Below, in pieces: positions 41,478 to 52,136 of a stretch of 54,153 nucleotides of DNA (the first letter of the stretch is position 1; every line of letters starts with the position of its first letter). Position numbers and translations under genes: made by a program. Origin of the DNA: an uncultured Eubacteriales bacterium (GTDB taxonomy: Bacteria > Bacillota > Clostridia > Peptostreptococcales > Anaerovoracaceae); the NCBI GenBank assembly GCA_902790905.1, contig CADATO010000018.1, positions 1 to 54,153 of the forward strand, read 5' to 3'. The notes under the pieces were generated by a model, which ran no database searches, was not told the origin of the DNA, and saw nothing but the letters and a program-made list of their open reading frames with translations.

Positions 41478-42485
41478 GTGCAGAAGGCAAGCGATCAGGC
41501 GGCAAAGGCCGCCGAGAAAGTAAAGAACAATGCGGCCAGAGGCACTGCTGTTGTGCGCAGCGGTGCAGCGACTGCGGCGAACAAGATCCGCAGCACCTAC
41601 CGGGATCTGCATCCGAAGAAAAAGCGCGGTGACAGATACGACGGCAAGCGTGTCGATGTAGACGCCATCCATTACGCGATGGTGCATCTGTACAACAACC
41701 GCACCGATGCGGAAGTCTTTATCAACGAGACGTTCGATGTATCGAAGGTGCTCGAGTATGTAGACAGAAAGAATGAAGAAGACCCGAGCTTCAAGACCAA
41801 GCCCTGGCATGTCTTCGTCCAGGCGGTGGCCAAGACGGTCTATGAGCGTCCGATGCTCAACCGGTTCATCTGCGGCCGCCGGGTCTACGACCGCAACAAG
41901 GTGATCATGGGGTTCATGGTCAAGCAGGAGTTTGAGGACGGTGCCGAAGAACTGATGCTCATGGCGAATGCCCGCCCCGAGATGGTGCTCGACGACATGA
42001 GCCACCTGATCCTCGGCGATACCAGAAAGCTTCGCAAAGGGGATGGGGAAAGTTCGGCGACCGAGAAGATCCTGAACGTGTATAAACATCTGCCGCGCAA
42101 CGGCCAGCGCGCTGTGATCGAGACGGTCAAGTGGCTCGACTACCACGGCATGCTGCCGCCGGACATCATCGAGACGCAGATCCATCACGCGACGGTTCTG
42201 ATGAGCAACCTCGGCAGCATCAAGTGCGACGCCCCGTACCATCACCTCAACAACTTCGGCACCAACAGCATCGTCTGCACAGTCGGTGAGATTCATAAGG
42301 CGCCAATGTACGATGAGAACGGCGAGGCGCATGTGACCGATGTCGTGGACTTCGGCCTGACGCTGGATGAGCGCATTGCGGACGGGTTCTACTTCGCGAA
42401 GTCGGTCAAGGTCCTCAAGTACATCCTGGAGCATCCGGAAGTGCTCGACAGGCCGCTCAGCGAGCCGCTCGGCATCGAGTTCTAA
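41478..42485 (+). CDS. 2-oxoacid dehydrogenase E2 acyltransferase-like protein without lipoyl domain
   Basis: 335 residues from a GTG at 41478 preceded by GGGAAAGAGAG; upstream starts (41355, 41394) would overlap a promoter-like TTGAAA-N17-TAAAAT and a hairpin, so I prefer the GTG. After a basic Ala/Lys-rich N-terminus, residues about 60-335 resemble the CAT-like trimeric acyltransferase fold ('LNRFICGRRVYDRNKVIMGFMVKQEF', 'VLMSNLGSIKCDAPYHHLNNFGTNSI', 'VVDFGLTLDERIADGFYFAKSVKVL'). The active-site HRxxDG of E2 is replaced by ER-I-A-D-G, so the catalytic His is Glu. There is no lipoyl or peripheral-subunit-binding domain, and no E1/E3 nearby. It is followed by the acyl-CoA ligase. Confidence 0.75.
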   Translation: MQKASDQAAKAAEKVKNNAARGTAVVRSGAATAANKIRSTYRDLHPKKKRGDRYDGKRVDVDAIHYAMVHLYNNRTDAEVFINETFDVSKVLEYVDRKNEEDPSFKTKPWHVFVQAVAKTVYERPMLNRFICGRRVYDRNKVIMGFMVKQEFEDGAEELMLMANARPEMVLDDMSHLILGDTRKLRKGDGESSATEKILNVYKHLPRNGQRAVIETVKWLDYHGMLPPDIIETQIHHATVLMSNLGSIKCDAPYHHLNNFGTNSIVCTVGEIHKAPMYDENGEAHVTDVVDFGLTLDERIADGFYFAKSVKVLKYILEHPEVLDRPLSEPLGIEF

Positions 42486-42559
42486 GAATCGCTCTGTGCC
42501 GCATCCCATACAAACAATCACTTACATCTTTTATTAATCAGTTATATTACGAGAGAGCA

Positions 42560-44452
42560 ATGACAACAAAAGCACCTTGGTATCCAACGTATCAGGAACT
42601 CGGTATTCCGGAGCATCTCGACTATCCGGACATGTCGATGTTCCAGCTCATCGAGAGCAATGCAAAGGCGTATCCGGACGGGATCGCCTACGAATTTGAA
42701 AACACGAAAGTGACCTTCCGGGAGTTTATCGGCAAGGTCCACACCTGCGCGAAGGCGCTGCGTGCGCTCGGCATCAAACCCGACGACCGGGTCACGATCT
42801 GCATGCCGAATGCGCCGCAGGGCATCATCATGTTCTACGCGCTCAACCTGATGGGGGCGATCCCGAACATGGTCCATCCGCTGTCCTCGGAGGGTGAGAT
42901 CGAGTTTTATCTCACGTTCTCCCACAGCAAGGCGGTACTGGTGCTCGACCTGTTCTACACCAAGGTTGCAGCGGTCCGCGGCAAAGCGCCGGAACTGGAG
43001 CATGTCATCGTGGCGGATATCGCCACAGAGCTCAAAGGCGTGCTGAAGACAGGCTACAAGCTGACTTCCGGCCGCAAGATCAATAAGAAAAACCGCGGCG
43101 TCACCGCGGAGGGGACCATCTCCTGGACGGACTTCATCGCCGGGGCGGATAGCTGGACGGGCGAGTACATGTATGCCCGCCGCGGTGCAGATCCGGGTGC
43201 GATCCTCTACAGCGGCGGCACGACCGGTACAACGAAGGGCATCCTTCTCTCCAACCTCAACTTCAACGCACTGGCGCTGCAGCTGTCCGCGTTTGTGCCC
43301 GGCGTCCTGCCCGGCCAGAAGATGCTTTCCATCATGCCGATCTTCCACGGATTTGGCCTCGGCGTCGGCATCCATTCGATGCTCGTGCTCGGTGTGACAT
43401 GTCATCTCGTTCCGCGGTTCAGCGTGGAGACGTATGCAAAGCTGCTCAAGAAGGTGCAGCCCAACTACATCGCCGGTGTTCCGACGCTGTACGAAGCGCT
43501 GCTGCGCAGTGACAAAATGCAGGGCGTCGATCTGGCCTGCCTGAAAGGGGTCTTCTCGGGAGGCGATTCCTTGTCGGTCGAACTCAAACGCAAGGTCGAC
43601 AGATTCCTCAAGGACCACAACGCCACCATCGAAGTGCAGGAAGGCTTTGGGCTGACCGAGTGCGTCACGGCGAGCTGCCTCACCCCGCGCGGGCATTACA
43701 AAGAGGGCAGCATCGGCATCCCGTTCCCGGATACGTACTATAAGATCGTCAAGCCGAGCACAAAGGTCGAAGAGCCCTACGGGCATGAAGGCGAGATCTG
43801 TATCGCCGGCCCGTCGGTCATGATCGAATACATCGACAATGCGGAAGAGACCGCCTCGACCCTGCAGTGGCACGAGGACGGCAAACGGTGGCTCCACACC
43901 GGTGACCTCGGGATGCAGGACGCGGAAGGCTTTATCTATTTCCGCCAGCGCATCAAACGCATGATCGTCAGCTCCGGCTACAACATCTACCCGTCGCAGC
44001 TCGAGAACATCATCGACGGCAACGAGCACGTTCTGATGAGCACGGTCGTCGGTGTGCCGGATCCGTACAAGGTCCAGAAGGTCAAGGCCTACATCGTCCT
44101 GAAGAAGGGCGTGCAGCCGACGCCGGAGGTCAAGGCTGACATCGAGGAGCACTGCCGCAAGAACATCGCCCACTACGCGCTGCCGTATGAGTACGAGTAC
44201 CGCGACAGTCTGCCGCAGACGCTGGTCGGCAAGGTGGCGTTCACGGTGCTTGAAAAGGAAGCGCTCGATGAGGTCTCCGCAAGCCCGGAACAGGATCCGG
44301 ATGCGAAGAAAGCCGCCAAGGCGGAAAAGGCCGCCAAGCAGCCGAAAGCGCCGAAGGAAGACAAACCTGTCAAAGGGGCAAAGCCGCAGAAGGGCGGGAA
44401 AAAGAAAAAGGCTGCCGCAGCCGCTGAAAAAAACAGCGCGGAAGGCGAATAA
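42560..44452 (+). CDS. Acyl-CoA synthetase (AMP-forming)
   Basis: 630 residues of the ANL superfamily. P-loop 'LYSGGTTGTTKGILLSN', 'FGLTECVTASCLTPRG', 'HTGDLGMQDAEGFIYFRQRIKRMIVSSGYNIYPSQLE' and the catalytic Lys in 'PQTLVGKVAF'. It activates a carboxylic acid, probably a medium- or long-chain fatty acid, to acyl-CoA through acyl-AMP. The last 60-70 residues are an unusual Lys/Ala/Pro-rich tail ('KKAAKAEKAAKQPKAPKEDK'), not part of the fold. It lies between the E2-like protein and the CoA-transferase on the same strand; the three may form an acyl-handling group. Confidence 0.9.
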   Translation: MTTKAPWYPTYQELGIPEHLDYPDMSMFQLIESNAKAYPDGIAYEFENTKVTFREFIGKVHTCAKALRALGIKPDDRVTICMPNAPQGIIMFYALNLMGAIPNMVHPLSSEGEIEFYLTFSHSKAVLVLDLFYTKVAAVRGKAPELEHVIVADIATELKGVLKTGYKLTSGRKINKKNRGVTAEGTISWTDFIAGADSWTGEYMYARRGADPGAILYSGGTTGTTKGILLSNLNFNALALQLSAFVPGVLPGQKMLSIMPIFHGFGLGVGIHSMLVLGVTCHLVPRFSVETYAKLLKKVQPNYIAGVPTLYEALLRSDKMQGVDLACLKGVFSGGDSLSVELKRKVDRFLKDHNATIEVQEGFGLTECVTASCLTPRGHYKEGSIGIPFPDTYYKIVKPSTKVEEPYGHEGEICIAGPSVMIEYIDNAEETASTLQWHEDGKRWLHTGDLGMQDAEGFIYFRQRIKRMIVSSGYNIYPSQLENIIDGNEHVLMSTVVGVPDPYKVQKVKAYIVLKKGVQPTPEVKADIEEHCRKNIAHYALPYEYEYRDSLPQTLVGKVAFTVLEKEALDEVSASPEQDPDAKKAAKAEKAAKQPKAPKEDKPVKGAKPQKGGKKKKAAAAAEKNSAEGE

Positions 44453-44550
44453 ACCAGTTGCTAAGCCGCAAAGGCTTCTATATAGTATAAACCACGTGAT
44501 GAAAATGTTCCGCTCCCGGTTGCCGGGACGAAGAAAGAGGAGACTTTAAC

Positions 44551-45885
44551 ATGGATTACGCAAAAGAGTATCAGAGCAAACTGACCACACCGGAAGAGGC
44601 GGTCAAGGTCGTCAAGTCCGGCGACTGGGTTGACTACACCTGGTGCATGACCCATCCGGTCGCGCTGGACAAGGCGCTGGCAGCAAGAAAAGACGAGCTG
44701 ACAGACGTCAAGGTCCGCGGCGGCGTTACGATGTGGATGCCCGAGATCGCAAAGGCTGACGATGCCGGTGAGCATTTCACATGGCACAGCTGGCACTGCA
44801 GCGGCGTGGACCGCAAGGTCATCAAGAAGGGCATGGGTTACTTCGGCCCGATCCGTTACTCCGAGCTGCCCAACTACTACAGAAACAATGTTGCGGACAT
44901 CGACGTCGTCATGTTCTCCGTTCCGCCGATGGACAGATTTGGCAACTTCAACTTCTCCCTGTCGCCGTCCCACACCGACGCGATCCTGTCCCGTGCAAAG
45001 CATGTCATCGTTGAGGTTAACGAGAACCTGCCCTGGGTCTATGGTCTGACACAGACAGAAGTCAATATTAAGGACATCGACGCGATCGTAGAGTGCAACA
45101 CTCCGCTGGCCGAGATGGGCAGCGCTCCTGCGACCGAGATCGATAAGAAGGTTGCTGAACTGATCGTTCCCGAGATCCCGAACGGCGCCTGCCTGCAGCT
45201 GGGTATCGGCGGCATGCCGAACACCGTCGGCAGCATGATCGCAGAGTCCGACCTGAAGAACCTGGGCGTGCATACCGAAATGTACGTCGACGGTTTTGTC
45301 GACATCGCAGCGGCCGGCAAGATCAACGGCCAGTGCAAGACACTCGACCGCGGCCGTCAGGTCTTCGCGTTCGCAGCCGGCAGCAAGAAGCTGTTTGAGT
45401 ATGCGGACCGCAACCCGGATGTCATGGGCGCACCGGTCAACTACACCAACGACGTCCACGTTGTCAGCCAGATCGACAACTTCATCTCCATCAACAACGC
45501 AGTCGACATGGACATCTTCGGCCAGATCAACTCCGAGAGTGCCGGCACCCGTCACATCTCCGGTACAGGCGGCCAGCTCGACTTCGTCATGGGCGCTTAC
45601 CTGTCCAACGGCGGCAAGAGCTTCATCTGCATGTCCTCCACGATGACCGACAAGCAGGGCAACGTCAAGAGCCGCATCCTGCCGACGTTGAATCAGGGCT
45701 CCATCGTCACCTGCCCGCGCAGCTGCGTGCAGTATGTCGTCACCGAGTACGGCATGGTCAACCTCAAGGGCATGAGCACCTGGGAGAGAGCAGAGGCACT
45801 GATCGGCATCGCGCATCCTGACTTCCGTGAAGAACTGATCCAGGAAGCTGAGAAGATGAACATCTGGAGACGCTCCAACAAATAG
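44551..45885 (+). CDS. Acetyl-CoA hydrolase/transferase-family CoA-transferase (butyryl-CoA:acetate or 4-hydroxybutyrate type)
   Basis: 444 residues, the size of butyryl-CoA:acetate CoA-transferases of gut butyrate producers. Key blocks: '[16 protein letters not shown]', catalytic Glu in '[21 protein letters not shown]', '[23 protein letters not shown]' and '[23 protein letters not shown]'. These enzymes swap CoA between acetate and an acyl-CoA, usually as the last step of butyrate formation. AGAGGAG precedes the ATG. Butyryl- and 4-hydroxybutyryl-CoA transferases cannot be separated confidently by eye. A terminator follows. Confidence 0.88.
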   Translation: MDYAKEYQSKLTTPEEAVKVVKSGDWVDYTWCMTHPVALDKALAARKDELTDVKVRGGVTMWMPEIAKADDAGEHFTWHSWHCSGVDRKVIKKGMGYFGPIRYSELPNYYRNNVADIDVVMFSVPPMDRFGNFNFSLSPSHTDAILSRAKHVIVEVNENLPWVYGLTQTEVNIKDIDAIVECNTPLAEMGSAPATEIDKKVAELIVPEIPNGACLQLGIGGMPNTVGSMIAESDLKNLGVHTEMYVDGFVDIAAAGKINGQCKTLDRGRQVFAFAAGSKKLFEYADRNPDVMGAPVNYTNDVHVVSQIDNFISINNAVDMDIFGQINSESAGTRHISGTGGQLDFVMGAYLSNGGKSFICMSSTMTDKQGNVKSRILPTLNQGSIVTCPRSCVQYVVTEYGMVNLKGMSTWERAEALIGIAHPDFREELIQEAEKMNIWRRSNK

Positions 45886-45925
45886 CAGGACTACCAGTCC
45901 CCTCGAAACGGCATAGTATGAGCGA

Positions 45926-45971
45926 AAGCGCTTCCTTCTGGCTTTTAACAACCGGGAAGCGCTTTTTTAGT
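45926..45971 (+). terminator. Terminator of the CoA-transferase gene
   Basis: 10-bp stem AAGCGCTTCC/GGAAGCGCTT with a 19-nt loop, followed by TTTTTT (to 45968). Confidence 0.88.
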
Positions 45972-46177
45972 TCGCTCGATATGCCAATTATGCGTAATCG
46001 CCGAAAAAAACAATCGTTTTACACATTTATCAGCGATCGGTGTGATAAACTGATAATTACCAGTAAAAGGATTGATGGCAATAAATAGGAAAGGCAGCAA
46101 TCCCCTTACCGGCACCCGTGTTCTTATCTAGTTGATCGTCAGCGGCTGCAGCACCGTTCTGACTGAGAGGGGAGAAT

Positions 46178-49100
46178 ATGAAAAGAAGAGGTGTTTCTTA
46201 TGGTATGCGTGCGGCAGTTGTCATACTGTCGTTTTTGATGTTGTTCGGCACCGGCGATTGGGCATTCGCTGGCAGCAGCCAGGTGGAAACATCACCCGGG
46301 GCGGAAGCAGCTGTGCCGGCACCGGGCGAGGAAACGGATCCTTTGGCAGAGGAGGGAACGGCTCCTGTGGCCGACGAGGAGATGGCTCCTGCGGAAGAGC
46401 AGGATGCGGACAGCGAAGAGAAGGCAGAAGAGAATGCGCAGGAGGAGGCCCAAACGGATGAAGAGGCACCACTGAGTGAGCCTGCAGAAGGAGAAAAGAC
46501 ATTCTCTCTGGACAACTATATCGACGCTTTCAGCCTGACGGTCAATGGAAAGAGTTATACGCTGGAGGATGCGCCGGTCAACCTTGGAAAGATAGACCGG
46601 AACGGCGATCTTTCCTTCTCATTGAATTTTAATATGGAGGCAGTTCTGGGGAACGAACTGGCAAATCCCGGGGACACCTTTACTTGCACAGTGCCGGCAG
46701 TGATCGGCAACGGCGGACAAAGCTGGAGCGGGCCGCTGAATGACCCGACGACCAAATGGGGAAGAACGCATGGCAGCGTCGGCACATGGACGATCGCCGA
46801 CGGAAAACTCACGCTTCGTTTTGATGATGAATACATCGGGGAGGTGCAGGGGTCCATCAAGTCCGCTGCCGTGAGCGTGAACGGTAATTTTGACAGCTTT
46901 AAGATCAAAACGGACGGCGGCCCGTATGTGCTCTATTTTGGTAATCTGCCGGTTTTATGCGAGTTTGATGCGATCCCTGTGGTGCGCGAACTGAGCGTGG
47001 ATAAGCAGCTCAATAAAGATTACCGCGGCGCGATCATTTTCACCGGCACGGACAGAGATATCATGACGTATACCATCCGTGTGGCTGCAGGGGACGATAA
47101 TACGGATCCGATCGAAAATGTGAAACTGACGGATCTGTTCACCACGGATAATGTGGTCAAGGACAGTATCACACTGGTCAAAGTGACCAAGGGCGACAAG
47201 AAGGTGGATATCACCGGTCAGGTAACAGAGATTTCCGGTCTGAACCCGAAGGATATCTACGGCCACAGCGGTTACGAAACAAAGGGGTGGAATCTGGGCA
47301 CTCTCGAGCGCAGCGAATATGTGGATATTACGCTGACGGCAAAGATCGACAAGTCTAAAGTGGATGAGCAGGTACAGGCAGAAAAGGACACAACACCGAG
47401 TTCGGCGGCGGCAAACCGGCGCAAAGTCAATAACACGGCGTATGCGGTGGGCGACGAAATGGTGGATGAAGACGGTCATCCGCTGCCTGCTTATGACAGC
47501 GATACCGGCACATTCATGAATCAGATCTATGTCTCAAAGAGCGCCTATAAATATGACCCTGCGACAAAGACCCAGTATTACAAACTGACAGTCCGTGCGG
47601 ACCAGTATAACAAGTATGTCATGCGGGATGTACCGATCTATGACTATTTCAGTCAGGATGCATCTTTCATTACTGCCGTGGATGTAGTGGAGATGGAAGG
47701 CCAGAGTTCCATCACTAAGGGCAACGGACTCAGCAATTTCAAGAACAAGGAGGTGGATGACTCCTATCCTGCACACCGTTGGAGCGCTACCGTGGATGAA
47801 CTGGCGCCAGGACAGTCCAAGACGATCATCGCTGCGGCGACGATCAGCGATACGGCCTGGACACAGGGCGGGTACTATAACTCCGGCGGAACGCGCGGCA
47901 TCGCTCCCAGAAACTACGTATATTTCGGCGCGGACAGCGACGGCCATTATGCGCGGGACATCAATTACGCTTACGATAATACGACGGTCTATCATCAAAA
48001 AAGCTGGCTGAGCAAGAATTACAGCACCATTTCCGCTGACGGGCATATCACCTGGACGGTCAGGATCAATGCTCCGCAGGCGCAGAACCTGGATGCCAAT
48101 AAGATCAGCGGCCAGGTAACGGATACACTGGGAAGCGATGCTCTGGTCTTTGATGGGCCAGTGACGGCTACGTACCGGCGTATCACGGATGGGAGAACGG
48201 GCAGCCCCATCACGGTGCCGGCGGAACTTGCCTCCATGGAGACAGATCCTGCATCGAGGAGCTTCACTTACACGATTCCCAAGGAATACGAGGACTGCGA
48301 AGTGACCCTGACCTACCGCACGAAGATCAAGGACTATGAGACTTACTTCGGTCCGCAGCGCAATTACCACAACTTGGCCGGCATCAACGGCTATTATGTT
48401 TCCACATACACCTATACGCCCCGTATCATCGGTCTGGACAAGTATGCCAGCGACAAAACGGACAAGGATACGGCGGAGTGGACGTCGGATCTGAAGACCA
48501 CCGTAAAGGCGGAGGATTATTATACCGATACCGTGAGCGGTATCGACCGGCACTACTACACACAGGACCAGCTGGATGCACTGGTGGTGAAATACTACGA
48601 CAAAGAATCGGACGCGTATGTAACAGCGGACAGGTCACTGTACAAAGTGACGCCGCAGGAAATCACCCCTGCATCGGGCGATATGCCGGAGAGGATCAAG
48701 GGCTTCCGCATCGACTTCCTTGGAGAGATCAAAGGGAGCAGCGCCAGGCCTGTCAAGGTGATCTACCGTTCGACCCTCATCCCCTGCAAGCTGGATGAGT
48801 ACAAACAGTATTACAACAGCGGCACCCTGAACGTAAAGATGCCGGATGGCACCTATAACACGGACACTTCTTCGGATTATTTCTACCGGTCCGGATACAA
48901 GGAAATCAACAAGCATACGTATCAGGTGCGGGGAGACAAGGTCTACTGGCACGTGCTCATCAACCGGGGCGGCTTTGCGGGAACGCCGAACGGAAAAGGC
49001 AGCGGTGCCTGTGAAAAGCGGGATGCTGTCATCTATGAGAAGATCCCGGAAGGGCAGGTCTTCCTCCGGGCAGAGATCTCACCGAAAAGATCGGCACCGT

Positions 49101-52042
49101 CCAACTACTATAACGGCAATTCATCCTATGGGGAAGGCCGCTACGGCTATGGGTATTACGCCAACTATGACAGCCCCGGACTATCTGTCGATTACGATTC
49201 CGGCTACGTAGGAGCAACGGGGACGGTTCCCATTAATGTCCGGAATATCAATCACTATGAGTCTTCTTCAAGGCTGGGCGATTACAATTCCAGAAACTCA
49301 CGTGTCTGGGTCGATCTGCTTATTGTCACGCAGATCGTGGACAAAGAGGCATTGCAGGATACGACGGGCAGGAAATTCACCTGGCTCAATGAAGCAGGGC
49401 TGACACCGGAGAAAGACGGCGACAATGATATTTACTGGTCCGGGTCTACCGCAAGCTTGTCCCACAAAGCCTTGACCAAGGAGATGCTCTACAACAAGAA
49501 CATCGCGCCGAACGCTTCCTTTACCATCGACCTGAATCCGGACGATATGGATCTGGTGCCGGGTGGGGATACCGTAAAAGTCTACGATACCAGCAGTGCC
49601 ACCCTGCAGATCTCTGCAGACAGTATCCGCGTGCTCGATGTCAGGACGGGCAAGGCCCTTGTGAAGGGAACGGATTACACCGTCGACATGAGCCGGATGG
49701 CAAAGGACAATACGTTCGTGCTGACTGTCCCAGACAACAAGCATCTGGAGATCCGGTATACGGCAGAAGTCCTCGGTGCTGTCGGAGAAACGGTCAACGT
49801 CAGCAATAAGGCCTACTTCGAAGGATACATGGACAGCGAGGGCTCGGTGATCGATCAGGACGTTGTTGTCATGAAGGGCTCCGGCCAGTCAATCAGCGAC
49901 ATCATGATCTGGCTGGATAAGCGCGATGAAAAGGGCGATCATCTGAAAGACGTGACGTTCAACCTTTATGAGTACAAGGACGGCGCCTGGAAGCAGAAAG
50001 ACGAACTCAAGATCGAGGAAGCAGATGATATCAAAGTCCCGTCGCTCGAGCAGGCGGTCCTCTACAAGCTCGTGGAGGCCAAGGCACCGGAAGGGTATCA
50101 CAAAGACCCGACGCCGCATTACTTTGTTCTCCGTGAAAGTGCGGATGTGGCATTTGAAAAACCGGAGGATGTGGCGGACAGTGAAATCCGCTCTATGCTG
50201 GTCGCCTCGACGATGACCGTGTTCAATGAACGCAATCACGAGGTACCGCTTCTGAAAGTGGACGAAAAAGGCAAGCCGCTGGCAGGTGCAAGACTCGAGA
50301 TCCGTGATGCCGACGGGGATCTGGTGCTCGATCCGGAGGACCAGCCATATCAATGGACAAGTACGGAAGAGCCTTTTACAGCCGAGTTGGCAAGTGGTGA
50401 CTACAAACTTGCAGAGACGGAAGCACCGGCCGGGTATATCCTCGCCGACCCGGTCAGCTTCACTGTCAGCAGCGACGGCACGGTAACGGTGGATGGCGAA
50501 GAAACGGCACAGATCGAGATGAAAGATGTTCCGACAGAGATATCCTTCACAAAGGTCGATGATCGTGCGGATGCACCGCTGAGCGGAGTCCTGCTACAGA
50601 TTCTCCAGGATGGGGAAGTGATCGACGAATGGACGACGAACGGGAAACCGCATCTGGTAACACATCTGGAAACAGCTGTCACCTACCAGCTCCATGAAGT
50701 CTCCGCCCCCGGCGGATACGATCCCGGCGAGGATGTTTCTTTCCTCATCGATGTCTATGGACAGATTCGGACAGCGCTTGAAAAGACGGAAGCCGGCGAT
50801 TATCAGCTTCGAAATACCTACCATGCCGAAGGCAGTTACACCTTTGCAGGTGAGAAAACCCTGCAGGGTCATGCACTGGAAGACGGGCAGTTCACATTCG
50901 AAGTATACGAAGTGACGGATGATCAGCAATCGCTGTTGCAGACGGTCGACAATGAAGAGGGTGGAAAGATTCCCTTCGAGCCGCTGCAGTATACCCTGCC
51001 TGATGTCGGTACGCATACGTACGTAGTCAGGGAAAAAGCAGCGGATGCCCCGGGATACACATATTCTGATAAAGAATACACAGTCGTTCTGGAAGTCACC
51101 GATAACGGTGACGGCACGCTGCATATTGCTCCCACAGAAGAAAGTGATGACCCTCAAAAGCTGGCGTTTGAAAATGAGTACCATGCGGAAGGGGAGATCA
51201 CGCTCCAGGGCAGCAAAGAACTCACCGGCAGAACGCTGGAGGCGGAACAGTTCCGCTTTGAACTGCTGGATGAAAACGGTGAAGTTCTGCAGACAGTCAC
51301 CAATGATGAGGAAGGCGGATTTGCTTTTGCACCGCTCAAGTATGATCAGGACGAGCTTGGCACGCATACTTACAAGGTCCGTGAGGAGAACACAGAAGCC
51401 GGCGGGTACGTCTTCGACGATACTGTATACGATGTTGTGATTGAGGTCGCTGACAATGGAGACGGCACGCTGGATGTGCATCCGGCGGAGAACAGTGCGG
51501 ATCCGGAAGCGTTGCACTTCAGCAATTCCTATACAGCGGCTGTCCCGGTGCAACTGGAGGCAAAGAAAACGCTGGACGGGAAAGCGCCTGCTGCAGGGCA
51601 GTTCAAGTTCCGCCTGACACCGGTGGAGGGTGCGCCGATGCCCGGCGGAAAAACGGAGCTCATTGCTGAGAATGACGGCAACGGCAGGATTCTCTTCGAG
51701 GAGATCCCACTGGAAGGCGTTGAGGGCAGTACGTTCCGCTACAGGATCGAGGAGGTCGTGCCGCGGGGTGCGGCGAAGAAAGGAGATACCTTTGAAACAG
51801 CAGATATGATCTACGATGCCCATGTGCTGAACGTGACAGTCATACTGCACGATAACGGGGATGGAACGGCGCAGCCGGAGATCATCTACGACGGCCAGCA
51901 GACCTTTGCGAACAGGACAGTTGCCAAAGACGGAAAACCCGGAACAGGGGATCCGTTCACAACGGCGCCGCTGATCATTGCGGCTGCTACATCCGGTATC
52001 GCAGCACTGCTGCTGGCCGCCTGCAGGCGCAAAAGGCAATAG
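46178..52042 (+). CDS. Large Cna-B/pilin-like wall-anchored surface protein
   Basis: 1954 residues. Signal peptide 1-31 (basic start, hydrophobic core, 'AFA'). An acidic Glu/Ala/Pro stretch runs to about 110, then an adhesin-like N-terminal domain (about 115-270) and a long region of beta-sandwich repeats to about 1240. Three SpaA/Cna-B domains follow (about 1241-1550) with E-box motifs 'YKLVEAKAPEGYH', 'YKLAETEAPAGYI' and 'YQLHEVSAPGGYD', then three FctA/Spy0128-type pilin domains (about 1551-1910: 'FAGEKTLQGHALEDGQFTFEVYE', 'LQGSKELTGRTLEAEQFRFELL', 'LEAKKTLDGKAPAAGQFKFRL'). Such domains usually form Lys-Asn isopeptide bonds. The C-terminus is K1920-P-G-T-G-D, a hydrophobic helix and RRKRQ: a sortase signal with K in place of L. 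GAGGGGAG precedes the ATG. No sortase gene is adjacent. It probably acts as an adhesin or pilus-tip-like protein. Confidence 0.9.
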   Translation: MKRRGVSYGMRAAVVILSFLMLFGTGDWAFAGSSQVETSPGAEAAVPAPGEETDPLAEEGTAPVADEEMAPAEEQDADSEEKAEENAQEEAQTDEEAPLSEPAEGEKTFSLDNYIDAFSLTVNGKSYTLEDAPVNLGKIDRNGDLSFSLNFNMEAVLGNELANPGDTFTCTVPAVIGNGGQSWSGPLNDPTTKWGRTHGSVGTWTIADGKLTLRFDDEYIGEVQGSIKSAAVSVNGNFDSFKIKTDGGPYVLYFGNLPVLCEFDAIPVVRELSVDKQLNKDYRGAIIFTGTDRDIMTYTIRVAAGDDNTDPIENVKLTDLFTTDNVVKDSITLVKVTKGDKKVDITGQVTEISGLNPKDIYGHSGYETKGWNLGTLERSEYVDITLTAKIDKSKVDEQVQAEKDTTPSSAAANRRKVNNTAYAVGDEMVDEDGHPLPAYDSDTGTFMNQIYVSKSAYKYDPATKTQYYKLTVRADQYNKYVMRDVPIYDYFSQDASFITAVDVVEMEGQSSITKGNGLSNFKNKEVDDSYPAHRWSATVDELAPGQSKTIIAAATISDTAWTQGGYYNSGGTRGIAPRNYVYFGADSDGHYARDINYAYDNTTVYHQKSWLSKNYSTISADGHITWTVRINAPQAQNLDANKISGQVTDTLGSDALVFDGPVTATYRRITDGRTGSPITVPAELASMETDPASRSFTYTIPKEYEDCEVTLTYRTKIKDYETYFGPQRNYHNLAGINGYYVSTYTYTPRIIGLDKYASDKTDKDTAEWTSDLKTTVKAEDYYTDTVSGIDRHYYTQDQLDALVVKYYDKESDAYVTADRSLYKVTPQEITPASGDMPERIKGFRIDFLGEIKGSSARPVKVIYRSTLIPCKLDEYKQYYNSGTLNVKMPDGTYNTDTSSDYFYRSGYKEINKHTYQVRGDKVYWHVLINRGGFAGTPNGKGSGACEKRDAVIYEKIPEGQVFLRAEISPKRSAPSNYYNGNSSYGEGRYGYGYYANYDSPGLSVDYDSGYVGATGTVPINVRNINHYESSSRLGDYNSRNSRVWVDLLIVTQIVDKEALQDTTGRKFTWLNEAGLTPEKDGDNDIYWSGSTASLSHKALTKEMLYNKNIAPNASFTIDLNPDDMDLVPGGDTVKVYDTSSATLQISADSIRVLDVRTGKALVKGTDYTVDMSRMAKDNTFVLTVPDNKHLEIRYTAEVLGAVGETVNVSNKAYFEGYMDSEGSVIDQDVVVMKGSGQSISDIMIWLDKRDEKGDHLKDVTFNLYEYKDGAWKQKDELKIEEADDIKVPSLEQAVLYKLVEAKAPEGYHKDPTPHYFVLRESADVAFEKPEDVADSEIRSMLVASTMTVFNERNHEVPLLKVDEKGKPLAGARLEIRDADGDLVLDPEDQPYQWTSTEEPFTAELASGDYKLAETEAPAGYILADPVSFTVSSDGTVTVDGEETAQIEMKDVPTEISFTKVDDRADAPLSGVLLQILQDGEVIDEWTTNGKPHLVTHLETAVTYQLHEVSAPGGYDPGEDVSFLIDVYGQIRTALEKTEAGDYQLRNTYHAEGSYTFAGEKTLQGHALEDGQFTFEVYEVTDDQQSLLQTVDNEEGGKIPFEPLQYTLPDVGTHTYVVREKAADAPGYTYSDKEYTVVLEVTDNGDGTLHIAPTEESDDPQKLAFENEYHAEGEITLQGSKELTGRTLEAEQFRFELLDENGEVLQTVTNDEEGGFAFAPLKYDQDELGTHTYKVREENTEAGGYVFDDTVYDVVIEVADNGDGTLDVHPAENSADPEALHFSNSYTAAVPVQLEAKKTLDGKAPAAGQFKFRLTPVEGAPMPGGKTELIAENDGNGRILFEEIPLEGVEGSTFRYRIEEVVPRGAAKKGDTFETADMIYDAHVLNVTVILHDNGDGTAQPEIIYDGQQTFANRTVAKDGKPGTGDPFTTAPLIIAAATSGIAALLLAACRRKRQ

Positions 52043-52100
52043 TGCTGCGCAGGGCTGAAAAAACTGTATCAAAGCGGCCGCTTTATGCGGCGTGAAAGAA

Positions 52101-52136
52101 GACCGGCATCTGCTCTTTTGGCAGGGCCGGTTTTCT
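52101..52136 (+). terminator. Terminator of the Cna-B protein gene
   Basis: Stem ACCGGC..CTGC / GCAG..GCCGGT followed by TTTCT. Confidence 0.75.

Noticed and set aside
42542..44173. Minus-strand frame of 543 codons opposite the acyl-CoA ligase
   Set aside because: The ligase motifs on the plus strand are clear; the opposite frame is an artefact of codon bias.
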